Shown here: piece after piece, positions 50,702 through 58,703 of the stretch
Layout of the letters: each line of letters opens with the position of its first letter
Numbering within the stretch: position 1 is the stretch's first letter
DNA from: Hyphomicrobiales bacterium
GTDB taxonomy: Bacteria > Pseudomonadota > Alphaproteobacteria > Rhizobiales > Rhizobiaceae
NCBI GenBank assembly: GCA_900465675.1
Contig: UBJR01000009.1
Location: forward strand, 1-64,000
Direction: 5' to 3'
DNA: 64,000 nt
The notes under the pieces: generated by a model
What the model saw: only the letters and a program-made list of their open reading frames with translations
What the model was told of the DNA's origin: nothing
Databases searched by the model: none
Made by a program: the position numbers and the translations under genes

Positions 50702-51001
50702 ATGAGATTGCCCATGCGGATAGCGAGAACGGCGGGACTGGCAAGCGCCATTCTCATGGCCGTATTCCTGCTGTTTGCCGGCGTCTTCGCGGCAACAGGA
50801 AATGCCCCGGCCGCCATGGTCTTCCGCCCGCCCGGCAGTCCGTCAAGCCTGCCCGATGGGGTGAAGCTGCTCAGATGGGGGAGTGCCTTTGCTATCGTGC
50901 GCGGCGACAGCCCCGATTACGTCCGCAGGCTCTATGCCAATGGCGCACTTCTGGTGCTGCCGTTCCGCAAAAGTGGCTGTCTCGCCTACCGCCCGGCCTG
51001 A
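50702..51001 (+). CDS. Small exported hypothetical protein
   Basis: The 99-residue protein has an N-terminal signal or anchor (about residues 8-33), then a short domain with PDGVKLLRWGSAFAIVRGD and a single Cys near the end (KSGCLAYRPA). GGGAG is six bases upstream of the chosen ATG, whereas the ATG at 50696 is directly against it. It is the last gene of the oxidase cassette. Function is unknown. Confidence 0.65.
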   Translation: MRLPMRIARTAGLASAILMAVFLLFAGVFAATGNAPAAMVFRPPGSPSSLPDGVKLLRWGSAFAIVRGDSPDYVRRLYANGALLVLPFRKSGCLAYRPA

Positions 51002-51011
51002 CCGGACAAAG

Positions 51012-51043
51012 AAAAAGCCGGACGCTTTTGTGGCGTCCGGCTT
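51012..51043 (-). terminator. Terminator of the small membrane-protein cluster
   Basis: AAGCCGGACGC pairs with GCGTCCGGCTT around a seven-base loop. The T-rich tract lies on the minus-strand side (TTTTTC), so it serves the minus-strand gene ending at 51092 and incidentally stops the plus-strand cassette. Confidence 0.85.
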
Positions 51044-51091
51044 CATCTGACCCGAGCGCGGGAGGGGAATGCGCTCAAGGGCGGGAGTGGC

Positions 51092-51226
51092 TTAGAAAGT
51101 GATGCGCTTTTCGTTGTAAGCCTTGACCTCTTCGCTTTCACGGCGAAGAGCGGAAATGGTTGATGCCACAGACACGATGAACATCACGCTGATAAGAGCG
51201 GTAAGTACAGTCAAGATCGTGAACAT
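51092..51226 (-). CDS. 44-residue single-span membrane peptide
   Basis: This frame reads MFTILTVLTALISVMFIVSV, then a charged tail with Arg/Glu/Lys and ends KRITF. The N-terminal half is a transmembrane helix. A good GGAAAGGA ribosome site precedes the ATG, and a terminator follows the stop 49 bases on. It is too short to be listed as a normal open frame. The role is unknown; it lies in tandem with two other small membrane genes. Confidence 0.65.
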   Translation of the reverse strand: MFTILTVLTALISVMFIVSVASTISALRRESEEVKAYNEKRITF

Positions 51227-51259
51227 GGGCAATCCTTTCCGAAGTTGCGTTCACGTTCC

Positions 51260-51415
51260 TCAGTACTGGCTGACGATCGGCGCGCGGGCCGAAGCGTAAG
51301 GGCCAAATACCTTGGACGTATCAGTCTTCTGATCGTAGAGTGCGATTGTTGCGGTGAGCATTCCCGTGACCATTGCCATCCAGAAAACGTTAATGACGGT
51401 AATCTTATCGGGCAT
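51260..51415 (-). CDS. 51-residue small membrane protein
   Basis: The product begins MPDKITVINVFWMAMVTGML, with one hydrophobic helix (about residues 7-25), followed by a polar tail of 25 residues ending VSQY. AAGGAAAAG precedes the ATG at 51415. The gene lies 33 bases upstream of the 44-residue gene in the same direction, so the two are probably one transcript. Similar small ORFs are found in this position in some rhizobia only as hypothetical proteins. Confidence 0.65.
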   Translation of the reverse strand: MPDKITVINVFWMAMVTGMLTATIALYDQKTDTSKVFGPYASARAPIVSQY

Positions 51416-51520
51416 ATTCTTTTCCTTAAAACCGCGTATCGCATCTACGCTTCGGTTGATTAAATGCATCCGCTTGGAAATGGTTCCGCAGGATGTTGAC
51501 GTGTCGTTTACTAAGCTTGG

Positions 51521-51560
51521 TCTGAAGCGACCTTGAATGCCTCGTTCATCTGGCGTTCAG
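51521..51560. promoter_or_regulatory. 40-bp element, copy B (TGAA/TTCA, 11-bp period)
   Basis: TGAA at 51523 and 51534 and TTCA at 51545 and 51556 are spaced exactly 11 bases apart, forming a dyad of four half-sites. It matches copy A in 31 of 40 positions. The right half also contains GTTCATCTGGCGTTC, a formal LexA consensus match. It lies 106 bases upstream of the ATG at 51415. Confidence 0.55.
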
Positions 51561-51575
51561 ATTCGCGAGACCCGT

Positions 51576-51728
51576 TCAACGCAGCCGGCCAAGCTGGCGC
51601 ATCAGCGCATGGTGCTCGCTGACTTCAGGCCGCACCCAGCGTACTTCATACTTTTCCTTGTAAAGGCCATAGGCGACCTCGCCGGCAAGAGAGATAAAGA
51701 CGGCAAGCGCGATCAGCAGCATGAGCAT
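51576..51728 (-). CDS. 50-residue single-span membrane protein
   Basis: The frame starts MLMLLIALAVFISLAGEVAYG, a signal-anchor type helix, followed by a charged segment with YKEKYEVRWVRPEVSE and ends in an Arg-rich LGRLR. GGAAG lies about ten bases upstream of the ATG. It is separated by 160 bases from the next small gene, with element copy B between. Function is unknown. Confidence 0.6.
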   Translation of the reverse strand: MLMLLIALAVFISLAGEVAYGLYKEKYEVRWVRPEVSEHHALMRQLGRLR

Positions 51729-51803
51729 TGAAGTGACTTCCAGGGGGGAACCGGATACCGGAATGGCATCGCCGTGTTGATGGTTTTCATTATCCAGATC
51801 GCA

Positions 51804-51843
51804 TCTGAAACGGCCTTGAACGGAGCATTCATCCGCCGTTCAG
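51804..51843. promoter_or_regulatory. 40-bp element, copy A (TGAA/TTCA, 11-bp period)
   Basis: It has the same layout as copy B: TGAA, TGAA, TTCA, TTCA at 11-base intervals in a dyad. The element lies 76 bases upstream of the small membrane gene starting at 51728 and about 80 bases upstream of coaD on the other strand, so it could control either. Confidence 0.55.
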
Positions 51844-51924
51844 CCGCCCGGCCGGAAGACGCCAAATGACTTGCGGGAACGGGGCATCCGTGACAAAAGG
51901 CAACGAACGAAACGGCCGGGTTCC

Positions 51925-52419
51925 ATGACGACTGCTTTTTATCCGGGGTCCTTCGACCCGATCACCAACGGACATATGGATGTGCTCGTCCAGGCGCTGA
52001 ATGTGTCCGCGAAGGTGATCGTCGCGATTGGCGTTCATCCGGGCAAGGCGCCGCTGTTTTCCTTCGAGGAGCGGGCCGAGCTGATCCGCACGTCGCTGGC
52101 CGAGATCTTGCCGCAGAAGGCTGCCGGCATCGATGTGGTTTCCTTCGACAATCTGGTGGTCGATGCAGCCCGCAAGCACGGCGCCTCTCTGCTGATCCGC
52201 GGTCTGCGCGATGGCACCGATCTCGATTACGAAATGCAGATGGCAGGCATGAACCGGCAGATGGCGCCTGATATCCAGACCGTTTTTCTGCCAGCTGGAA
52301 CGGGCTCACGGCCCATTACCGCCACATTGGTCCGCCAGATCGCCGCTATGGGTGGAGATGTCAGCGCCTTCGTTCCGGCCGCAGTCCTGCAAGCCCTTCA
52401 ATCCAAGCGCAAATCTTGA
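51925..52419 (+). CDS. coaD: Phosphopantetheine adenylyltransferase
   Basis: The 164-residue hexameric enzyme adds AMP to 4'-phosphopantetheine in coenzyme A biosynthesis. [11 protein letters not shown] carries the (T/H)xGH nucleotide motif, and [15 protein letters not shown] and the C-terminal STR-like [14 protein letters not shown] are conserved. The start at 51925 was chosen by match to family length. The cyclophilin gene lies 28 bases downstream. Confidence 0.96.
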   Translation: MTTAFYPGSFDPITNGHMDVLVQALNVSAKVIVAIGVHPGKAPLFSFEERAELIRTSLAEILPQKAAGIDVVSFDNLVVDAARKHGASLLIRGLRDGTDLDYEMQMAGMNRQMAPDIQTVFLPAGTGSRPITATLVRQIAAMGGDVSAFVPAAVLQALQSKRKS

Positions 52420-52447
52420 GGCGGTCGTCCGCCGCAACGGAGCTACA

Positions 52448-53008
52448 ATGAAACTGTTTTATGCCGCCTTTGCCGCCGTGCTGTATATCGCGTCCTTCGC
52501 TGGTGACGCTCTTGCTGCCGATACGCTCACCATTCAGCTGAAGGATGGTCCTGTCGTGATCCAGCTGGCGCCTGATGTTGCGCCGAAGCACGTTGCCCAG
52601 ATCGAAGCGCTCGCCAAGAAGGGCGCCTACGACAACGTTGCCTTCCACCGCGTCATCGACGGCTTCATGGCCCAGACCGGCGACGTCCAGTATGGCAACA
52701 TGTCGAAGGGCTTCGACCCGAGCCTCGCCGGCACCGGCGGCTCCGACCTGCCGAACATTCCTGCCGAGTTCTCGAAGACGCCTTTCGTCCGCGGTACGGT
52801 CGGCATGGCCCGCTCGCAGGATCCGGATTCGGCCAACTCGCAGTTTTTCATCATGTTCGCTGACGGTTCCTTCCTGAACGGTCAGTACACCGTCGTCGGC
52901 AAGGTCGTCTCCGGTATGGAATTCGTCGACAAGATCAAGAAGGGCGAGGGCCAGAACGGTGAAGTCAGCAATCCTGACCGCATGGTCAAGGTCACCGTCG
53001 CCAAGTAA
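52448..53008 (+). CDS. Periplasmic peptidyl-prolyl cis-trans isomerase (cyclophilin)
   Basis: The 186-residue protein has a signal peptide (about residues 1-24, ending LAADT) and a cyclophilin core with FHRVIDGFMAQTGDV, including the catalytic Arg in FHRVI, MARSQDPDSANSQFFIM and the C-terminal GKVVSGMEFVD. It catalyses prolyl isomerisation during protein folding in the periplasm. The next gene is its cytoplasmic paralogue. Confidence 0.93.
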   Translation: MKLFYAAFAAVLYIASFAGDALAADTLTIQLKDGPVVIQLAPDVAPKHVAQIEALAKKGAYDNVAFHRVIDGFMAQTGDVQYGNMSKGFDPSLAGTGGSDLPNIPAEFSKTPFVRGTVGMARSQDPDSANSQFFIMFADGSFLNGQYTVVGKVVSGMEFVDKIKKGEGQNGEVSNPDRMVKVTVAK

Positions 53009-53047
53009 TTTAAAGCAAGCACTTCAAGAAGAACGAGGAGAATAAGA

Positions 53048-53557
53048 ATGGCCGAGATCAAGGATCCCGAAAACACCATCATCCTGGAAACCACCAAGGG
53101 CAAGGTCGTTATCGCGCTCCTGCCGCAGGTGGCGCCTGAGCATGTCGCCCGCATCAAGGAACTCGCCCGCGAGAAGGCCTATGACGGCGTCGTCTTCCAC
53201 CGCGTCATCAACGACTTCATGGCCCAGACCGGCGACGTGAAGTTCGGCAAGAAGGGCAGCGAGAGCTTCAACCCTGGCCGTGCCGGCATGGGCGGCTCCG
53301 AGAAGCCCGACCTGAAGGCCGAGTTCTCCGCTACCCCGCATAATCGCGGCGTTTGCTCCATGGCCCGCTCGCAGAACCCGAACTCGGCCAACAGCCAGTT
53401 CTTCATCTGCCTTGCGGATTCTCCGTGGCTGAACAAGCAGTATTCCGTCTGGGGCCAGGTCATCGAAGGCATGGACAATGTCGACAAGATCAAGAAGGGC
53501 GAGCCGGTCGTAGACCCGGATTCGATCGTCTCGATGCGGGTTGCCGCCGACGTCTGA
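53048..53557 (+). CDS. ppiB: Cytoplasmic peptidyl-prolyl cis-trans isomerase B-like
   Basis: The 169-residue cyclophilin has no signal peptide. It shows FHRVINDFMAQTGDVKFG and MARSQNPNSANSQFF, with the catalytic Arg and Phe conserved. It is 39 bases after the exported paralogue, from which it probably arose by tandem duplication with loss or gain of the signal peptide. Confidence 0.93.
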   Translation: MAEIKDPENTIILETTKGKVVIALLPQVAPEHVARIKELAREKAYDGVVFHRVINDFMAQTGDVKFGKKGSESFNPGRAGMGGSEKPDLKAEFSATPHNRGVCSMARSQNPNSANSQFFICLADSPWLNKQYSVWGQVIEGMDNVDKIKKGEPVVDPDSIVSMRVAADV

Positions 53558-53573
53558 TTGTGATTTCTGACGG

Positions 53574-53607
53574 AACCCGCCCTTGCGTGAGAACGCGGGG
53601 CGGGTTT
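53574..53607 (+). terminator. Probable terminator between ppiB and queA
   Basis: AACCCGCCC pairs with GGGCGGGTT around a 15-base loop and ends with only three T residues. It is weaker than the other terminators in the window. Confidence 0.5.
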
Positions 53608-53629
53608 CGCTTTGCCCGGAAGTACCCCG

Positions 53630-54715
53630 ATGCGCGTAGACCTTTTCGATTTCGACCTGCCGGATGAGCGGATTGCGCTCAGGCCCGCCGAGCCGCGCGA
53701 CAGCGCGCGCCTGCTGGTCGTCGATGCCGCTGCCAGCGAGACGCTGAGCGATCACACGGTCCGCGATCTGCCGAATTTTCTGAAGCCGGGCGATGCGCTG
53801 GTTTTCAACGACACCAAGGTCATTCCCGCACAGCTCGAAGGCATCCGCCACCGCGAAGGGGCGGGCGGCCAGCAGGTTTCGGCGACGCTGCACATGCGTG
53901 TCGGCGCCAATCGCTGGAAAGCCTTTGCCAAGCCCGGCAAGCGGATCAAGGAAGGCGACCGTATCGCTTTCGGCCATAGCGGCGAAAGCTGCTTCCTCGG
54001 ACAGCTCGATTGCACCGTCGTCGAAAAGGGCGATGCCGGCGAGGTGACGCTGGCCTTCGACCTCTCCGGCCCGGCACTCGACGAAGCTATCGCCAGCGTC
54101 GGCCATATCCCGCTGCCCCCCTATATCGCCGCCAAGCGGCCGGAAGACGAACGCGACCGTGCCGATTACCAGACGATCTATGCCCGCGAGGAAGGCGCCG
54201 TCGCCGCACCCACTGCCGGCCTTCATTTCACGCCGGAGCTCTTTGCTGCTCTCGACGAGGCCGGCATCGAACGCCATTTCGTGACGCTGCATGTCGGCGC
54301 CGGAACCTTCCTGCCGATGAAGGTTGACGATACCGACGACCACAAGATGCATCTCGAAAGTGGCTACGTCACCGATGAGACGGCTGCCAAGCTCAACGCT
54401 GTCAGGGCGAGGGGCGGGCGCATCGTCTGCGTCGGTACAACGTCGCTGCGGCTAATCGAAAGCGCTGCTGCCGATAGCGGCGAGATAAAGCCCTGGGCGG
54501 GTGCCACCGGTATCTTCATCACGCCCGGCTACCGCTTCAAGGCGGTCGATATGCTGATGACCAACTTCCACCTGCCGCGTTCGACTCTGTTCATGCTGGT
54601 GTCTGCCTTCGCCGGTTTCGAGACCATGCACGCGGCTTACGAACACGCCATTTCGACAGGCTACCGCTTCTATTCTTACGGCGACTCAAGCCTGCTTTTC
54701 CGGAACGACAGATGA
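53630..54715 (+). CDS. queA: S-adenosylmethionine:tRNA ribosyltransferase-isomerase
   Basis: The 361-residue enzyme transfers and isomerises the ribosyl of SAM to preQ1-tRNA to make epoxyqueuosine. [29 protein letters not shown] at the start, [12 protein letters not shown] and [12 protein letters not shown] are conserved. It overlaps tgt by four bases, so consecutive steps of tRNA queuosine synthesis are in one operon. Confidence 0.96.
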   Translation: MRVDLFDFDLPDERIALRPAEPRDSARLLVVDAAASETLSDHTVRDLPNFLKPGDALVFNDTKVIPAQLEGIRHREGAGGQQVSATLHMRVGANRWKAFAKPGKRIKEGDRIAFGHSGESCFLGQLDCTVVEKGDAGEVTLAFDLSGPALDEAIASVGHIPLPPYIAAKRPEDERDRADYQTIYAREEGAVAAPTAGLHFTPELFAALDEAGIERHFVTLHVGAGTFLPMKVDDTDDHKMHLESGYVTDETAAKLNAVRARGGRIVCVGTTSLRLIESAAADSGEIKPWAGATGIFITPGYRFKAVDMLMTNFHLPRSTLFMLVSAFAGFETMHAAYEHAISTGYRFYSYGDSSLLFRNDR

Positions 54716-55842
54716 CCGAGAATTTTCAGTTCACTCTCAAGAAGACCGATGGCGGCGCCCGCCTCGGCGAAGTCACCATGCCGCGCGGCACGATCCGCAC
54801 CCCGGCCTTCATGCCTGTGGGCACTGTCGGCACGGTCAAGGCGATGTATCTCGATCAGGTGCGCGACACCGGCGCCGATATCATCCTCGGCAATACCTAT
54901 CACCTGATGCTGCGCCCCGGCGCCGAACGCGTCGCCCGCCTCGGCGGTTTGCACAAGCTGATCCGCTGGGAACATCCGATCCTGACCGATTCAGGTGGCT
55001 TCCAGGTCATGTCGCTTTCGGGCCTTCGCAAGCTCGATGAGCAGGGCGTCACCTTCAAGTCGCATGTCGATGGCAGCCTGCACCACATGTCGCCGGAGCG
55101 CTCGATCGAGATCCAGGGCCTGCTCGGCTCCGATATCCAGATGCAGCTCGACGAATGCGTGGCACTGCCGGCCGAGCCGCGCGAGATCGAACGCGCCATG
55201 GAACTGTCGCTGCGCTGGGCCGAGCGATGCAAGGTGGCCTTCGGCAACCAGCCGGGCAAGGCGATGTTCGGCGTCGTCCAGGGCGGCGATCAGCCGAACT
55301 TGCGCGTTCGCTCGGCAGAGGCGCTGAAGCAGCTCGATCTCAAGGGATACGCCGTCGGCGGCCTCGCTGTCGGCGAGCCGCAGGACGTCATGCTGCGCAT
55401 GCTGGAGACCACGCTTCCGGTTCTGCCGACGGAGAAGCCGCGCTATCTGATGGGCGTCGGTACGCCTGACGACATGCTGAAATCCGTCGCCCGCGGCATC
55501 GACATGTTCGACTGCGTGATGCCGACCCGTTCCGGCCGCCACGGCCTGGCCTTCACCCGCCGCGGCAAGGTCAATATTCGCAATGCCCGTCACGCTGAGG
55601 ACATGCGGCCGCTCGACGACCAGTCGAACTGCCCGGCGACGCGCGATTACTCGCGCGCCTATCTGCATCACCTCGTTCGCGCCAATGAGGCGCTTGGCGG
55701 CATGCTGCTCTCCTGGCATAACCTGAACTACTATCAGGAACTGATGCAGGGCATCCGCAAGGCGATCGCCGAGGGACGTTTTGCCGATTTCATGGCCGAG
55801 ACGATCGAAGAATGGGCGAGGGGCGATCTCGAGCCCGTCTGA
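54712..55842 (+). CDS. tgt: tRNA-guanine transglycosylase
   Basis: The 376-residue enzyme exchanges guanine-34 for preQ1 in t[13 protein letters not shown] contains the catalytic Asp region, and the zinc Cys and His residues near the C-terminus occur in the usual place. [11 protein letters not shown] and GLAVGEPQ are conserved. Together with queA it makes the queuosine part of this operon. Confidence 0.97.
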   Translation: MTENFQFTLKKTDGGARLGEVTMPRGTIRTPAFMPVGTVGTVKAMYLDQVRDTGADIILGNTYHLMLRPGAERVARLGGLHKLIRWEHPILTDSGGFQVMSLSGLRKLDEQGVTFKSHVDGSLHHMSPERSIEIQGLLGSDIQMQLDECVALPAEPREIERAMELSLRWAERCKVAFGNQPGKAMFGVVQGGDQPNLRVRSAEALKQLDLKGYAVGGLAVGEPQDVMLRMLETTLPVLPTEKPRYLMGVGTPDDMLKSVARGIDMFDCVMPTRSGRHGLAFTRRGKVNIRNARHAEDMRPLDDQSNCPATRDYSRAYLHHLVRANEALGGMLLSWHNLNYYQELMQGIRKAIAEGRFADFMAETIEEWARGDLEPV

Positions 55843-55845
55843 GGC

Positions 55846-56274
55846 TCATATCCCCTTGCTGTCGGTGTTCGGAACGATCTGAACGCCGTTGATCTTGTAG
55901 CTGCCGTCGGGCTGGCGCGCCATCTGGTAGATCGCCGTCCAGTCCTTGCCGTCGCGCCCTGAGATCAGCACTTCATTATAGATCATCGCGCCGTCGGCGA
56001 TCGATTTGCTGCGGCCGAAGGCGTAATTGCCGGGATGATAAACCGGCTCGTAGCTTTTCTTCACCATCGCAAAGAACACGTTCTTGTCCGGAAACAGCGC
56101 CTTGATCCCAGGAGCCGCATAGGAATAGGCGGTATCGGGATCGTCCTTCAGAAAGGCATTGATCTGCCCTTCGATGATCTGCTGCGTCGTTGCGATGGGA
56201 TCTTCGGCGCGCGCCTGTAACGGTGCGGTCAGCAAAGCGGCAGACAGAAGAAGCACGGCGGATAGAGCACGCAT
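55846..56274 (-). CDS. Exported protein of the DUF4864 type
   Basis: The 142-residue product has a signal peptide (MRALSAVLLLSAALLTAPLQARA) and a small alpha/beta domain resembling the SnoaL/DUF4864 fold, with IIEGQINAFLKDDPDTAYSYAAPGIK as the N-terminal motif. The function is unknown; such proteins are found in the periplasm. The ATG at 56274 has GGAG eight bases away; a longer frame from 56292 is possible. It is convergent with tgt, and only three bases separate their ends. Confidence 0.75.
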   Translation of the reverse strand: MRALSAVLLLSAALLTAPLQARAEDPIATTQQIIEGQINAFLKDDPDTAYSYAAPGIKALFPDKNVFFAMVKKSYEPVYHPGNYAFGRSKSIADGAMIYNEVLISGRDGKDWTAIYQMARQPDGSYKINGVQIVPNTDSKGI

Positions 56275-56364
56275 GAAATTGTCTCCGGCCAATAGACTGG
56301 AGTGTAGGGCATTTCAGCGAATTTGAAAGTGGCGGACCGATCGCCCGCCAATCGCAGGAGACGT

Positions 56365-57630
56365 TCAGTTCCAGCGGCGGAAGAGGGCGCTTGCGTTGAC
56401 GCCGCCAAAGCCGAAGCCGTTGCTGATCGCATAGTCCAGCTCAAGCTTGCGCGCCGTCTTGCCGACGATATCGAGACCGTCGGCGACGGGATCCGCCTCA
56501 TCGAGATTGCGCGTCGGCGGGACGATCTGGTCGCGCAGTGCCAGGATCGTGAAGATCGCTTCCAGCCCGCCGGCAGCGCCGAGAAGATGGCCGGTCGCGG
56601 ATTTGGTGGCACTGATGGCGATCCCGCCATCGCGGCCGAAGACCGTGCCGATCGCCGCCATCTCGCCACGGTCGCCGACCGGCGTCGAGGTTGCGTGGGC
56701 GTTGAGATGCTTGATCTCGGATGGCGTGATCTTCGCCTGCCGGATGGCCGCTTCCATCGCCCGGCGTGCGCCGTCGCCGTCTTCAGGTCCTGCGGTCATG
56801 TGATAGGCATCGGCCGCCGTGCCGTAGCCGACCAGTTCCGCTAGCGGCGTGGCGCCGCGGGCAAGCGCATGTTCCAGCGTCTCGATGACGAGAATGCCAG
56901 CACCTTCGCCCATGACGAAGCCATCGCGGGCAGTATCGAATGGGCGCGAGGCGAGTTCGGGCGTGTCGTTGAAGCCGGTCGAAAGCGCGCGCGCGGCCGC
57001 AAATCCGCCAAGGCTCACGCGGTCAATACAGGCCTCCGCACCGCCACAGATCGCCACATCGGCTTCACCCGACCGGATCAGCCGGGCAGCATCGCCAATG
57101 GCTTGGACGCTGGCCGCGCAGGCGGTAACCGGCGCGCCGAGCGGCCCCTTGAAGCCGTACTTGATGCTGATCTGTCCGGCCGCCAGGTTGACGAGGAACG
57201 AGGGTACGATGAACGGCGAAAGCCGTCGCGGCCCGCGGGTCTCGACCGTGCGCACCGCATCGGTGATCGCGGGAAATCCGCCGACGCCGGAGGCGATAAT
57301 CGTTGCCGTGCGCTCGCGGGAGGCGGTATCCTCGGGCATCCATCCGGCCTGGCGCACCGCTTCGTCGGCCGCCGCCATGGCGAAATGGATGAAGCGGTCC
57401 ATCTTTTTCTGGTCTTTCGGAACGATATAGCGATCCGGATCGAACCCGCCTTCCGCATCCTCAGCGATGTCAGGCACCACGCCGCCGACCTTGGCCGCAA
57501 GATCGCCGACGATATCTTCGCCCAGCAAGCGAAGGCCGGAGCCGCCGGCAAGCAGCCGCTTCCAGGCGATCTCCACACCCGTTCCAAGCGGCGATACAAG
57601 TCCCATACCGGTGACGACAATGCGATCCAT
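56365..57630 (-). CDS. 3-oxoacyl-ACP synthase II-like (FabF-type KAS)
   Basis: The 421-residue condensing enzyme has the full catalytic triad: Cys171 in TACAASVQA, His311 in NAHATSTPVGD and His347 in KSATGHLLGAAGG. It elongates acyl-ACP with malonyl-ACP. It stands apart from the main fatty-acid genes; no ACP is adjacent, and its partner is an HxlR regulator gene 13 bases upstream. It might be a specialised or second FabF copy. The ATG at 57630 follows AAGGAAC. Confidence 0.88.
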   Translation of the reverse strand: MDRIVVTGMGLVSPLGTGVEIAWKRLLAGGSGLRLLGEDIVGDLAAKVGGVVPDIAEDAEGGFDPDRYIVPKDQKKMDRFIHFAMAAADEAVRQAGWMPEDTASRERTATIIASGVGGFPAITDAVRTVETRGPRRLSPFIVPSFLVNLAAGQISIKYGFKGPLGAPVTACAASVQAIGDAARLIRSGEADVAICGGAEACIDRVSLGGFAAARALSTGFNDTPELASRPFDTARDGFVMGEGAGILVIETLEHALARGATPLAELVGYGTAADAYHMTAGPEDGDGARRAMEAAIRQAKITPSEIKHLNAHATSTPVGDRGEMAAIGTVFGRDGGIAISATKSATGHLLGAAGGLEAIFTILALRDQIVPPTRNLDEADPVADGLDIVGKTARKLELDYAISNGFGFGGVNASALFRRWN

Positions 57631-57643
57631 GATTTGTTCCTTT

Positions 57644-58147
57644 TTAAGCATCAAAGCCCAGATACCAGGCCTTCATCCGCGCAATGCGCTCATGCGCCGC
57701 CTCATCGGCCGCAGGGCCGGGCAGCAGGCAGGTATTCCGGGGGGTGAGTTCTTCGCCGGTTTTGGCATCGACCAGCTTGGTTTCAAGCTCTTCGCCGCAT
57801 GCATTGCCGAGAAGATAGGCGAGATCTTCCTGCGGGGCGTGCCGTCCGCCCCATGTCGACAGCGCCATCAGCACCGGAAAGAAGTCCTGTCCCTTCGCGG
57901 TCAGCACATATTCATGGCGGGCAGGGCGCTCGCTGTAGAGCCGCTTCTCGAAAATGCCTTCCTCGACCAGATGGGCGAGGCGCCGTGTCAGGATGTTCGG
58001 CGCGATCCCAAGGCTCTTCTGGAAATCGTCGAACCGCGTCAGCCCGTGAAAGGCGTCCCGCAGGATCATGATGCTCCAGGAATCGCCGACGCTGTTCAGC
58101 GCGCGGGCGGCAGGGCATGGGAAGATGGCAAAGCTGGTTCGTTGCAT
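57644..58147 (-). CDS. HxlR-family transcriptional regulator
   Basis: The 167-residue protein is a winged helix-turn-helix regulator of the HxlR type, with WSIMILRDAFHGLTRFDDFQKSLGIAPNILTRRLAHLVEEGIF. Some relatives sense electrophiles or oxidants through an N-terminal Cys (here Cys10 in IFPCPAARAL). It immediately precedes the FabF-like gene and is preceded by two palindromes, so autoregulation plus control of that gene is likely. A GTG at 58159 is an alternative start. Confidence 0.85.
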   Translation of the reverse strand: MQRTSFAIFPCPAARALNSVGDSWSIMILRDAFHGLTRFDDFQKSLGIAPNILTRRLAHLVEEGIFEKRLYSERPARHEYVLTAKGQDFFPVLMALSTWGGRHAPQEDLAYLLGNACGEELETKLVDAKTGEELTPRNTCLLPGPAADEAAHERIARMKAWYLGFDA

Positions 58148-58156
58148 GAAGCAAAC

Positions 58157-58186
58157 CACTACCGTAGTGACTTGCTTTAAGCAAGT
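58157..58186. promoter_or_regulatory. Two adjacent palindromes before the HxlR gene
   Basis: CACTAC-C-GTAGTG at 58157-58169 is a perfect dyad with a single-base centre, directly followed by ACTTGCTTTAAGCAAGT at 58170-58186, which is perfect around its central T. They fill the space between the HxlR start and the upstream gene. Such ACT/AGT dyads are typical HxlR/MarR-type operators. Confidence 0.6.
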
Positions 58187-58192
58187 AACTCT

Positions 58193-58501
58193 TTAACGCG
58201 CGCTGGACGCAAAGATGCGGGCGAGGATGACGCCCATGACAAGCATGCCAGCGGTAACGAAGATCGTATCGCCGGGCGTGCCGATATAGAGCGGCCCGAT
58301 ATTGGCGAAGAGCAGAAAGGCGATCAGGAAATTCAGCCAGCCCCAGATGACGTTGATTTCAGGAGAACTGAGATCCGAGCTGCCGAGCCGCGCGAAGGGA
58401 GTGCGGAAGGAACGCCCGCTGACGCCGTTGACGAAGTGCGGAATGCCGTTTGTCAGGAACGCGGCGGCGATGAAATGAACGATATAGGCGATCCAGGGCA
58501 A
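58193..58501 (-). CDS. Small multi-span membrane protein
   Basis: The 102-residue product has about three hydrophobic helices, with GIPHFVNGVSGRSFRTPFARLGS between the first and second, resembling small quinone-pool or DoxX-like proteins but not clearly any family. It begins with TTG five bases after GGAGG; no ATG fits. It lies upstream of the HxlR gene on the same strand. Confidence 0.65.
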   Translation of the reverse strand: MPWIAYIVHFIAAAFLTNGIPHFVNGVSGRSFRTPFARLGSSDLSSPEINVIWGWLNFLIAFLLFANIGPLYIGTPGDTIFVTAGMLVMGVILARIFASSAR

Positions 58502-58703
58502 GAGAACCTCCGACTGAGAAACATGTCCTCTCTAGATTGGCAGCATAAGCAGGAAGGCAAGGGGACGAACAGGGTGTCGCAGCCGCTAAATTTCCACCCA
58601 TTATCAGCAGATTAGCATATAATCGTTTATATCCTGGACGACGGATTGACCTTCCGGCCCGATTGCAATTTCTATGCGCGCGAGGTGGAGTGACGGGGGA
58701 ATA

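Noticed and set aside
51354..51731. Two plus-strand short frames (60 and 64 codons)
   Set aside because: They are antisense to the small membrane genes and lack ribosome sites and hydrophobic or conserved patterns.
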